DNA of 37,673 nucleotides from positions 1-37,673 of the forward strand of contig JAMOMB010000029.1 in NCBI GenBank assembly GCA_027068795.1. The letters are read 5' to 3'. The translations under genes were made by a program, and so were the position numbers. The notes beneath the pieces were generated by a model that was not told the origin of the DNA, ran no database searches, and saw only the letters and a program-made list of their open reading frames with translations. Shown here piece after piece: positions 37,608 through 37,673 of the stretch. Origin of the DNA: Sedimenticola sp. Its GTDB lineage: Bacteria; Pseudomonadota; Gammaproteobacteria; Chromatiales; Chromatiaceae. Numbering within the stretch: position 1 is the stretch's first letter; every line of letters begins with the position of its first letter.

Positions 37608-37673
37608 ATCAATAGATATCATGTTCAGTCGTCGCCTGCTGGTTCGCGGCAAGGCGGAGCCACGCCGCTTTAG

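Noticed and set aside
1-37673. CRISPR array
   Set aside because: No regularly spaced short repeats or cas genes were seen; the 33-bp repeat occurs only twice, 11 kb apart.

Overview
The window looks like a Gammaproteobacterium-type chromosome: core loci plus one accessory island. Core left part (1-13.5 kb): 3' end of a 5S rRNA, a leishmanolysin-like metallopeptidase, an M61 peptidase, birA, coaX, a SPOR protein, tRNA-Thr(TGT), a rhodanese, ychF, a 6-phosphofructokinase, a large MscS/KefA-type channel, a PqiC-like lipoprotein and tRNA-Arg(CCG). Accessory island (about 13.55-25.06 kb): it lies just downstream of tRNA-Arg and is flanked by a perfect 33-bp direct repeat (13635-13667 and 25003-25035). 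It holds one tightly coupled eight-gene operon: SNF2 helicase, AAA+ ATPase, TcmP (three-Cys-motif partner), Gp37/Gp68-family (DUF5131) three-Cys protein, beta-class type III-like DNA methyltransferase, zeta-toxin-like P-loop kinase, a 75-aa protein, and a type III Res-like helicase-nuclease. I read this as a composite anti-phage defence operon and as the main candidate for an incompletely described system. Right part (25-37.6 kb): an NrfJ-like periplasmic protein, a Rossmann-GAF-GGDEF protein, an assimilatory sulfate reduction cluster (cysteine-less DsrC/TusE-like protein, TauE, sulfite/nitrite reductase with a C-terminal extension, glutaredoxin-like protein, APS/PAPS reductase, CysB-type regulator), a NIT-HAMP-PAS-GGDEF-EAL protein and a five-CxxCH cytochrome c. 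All calls come from reading motifs and ORFs; no database search was run.
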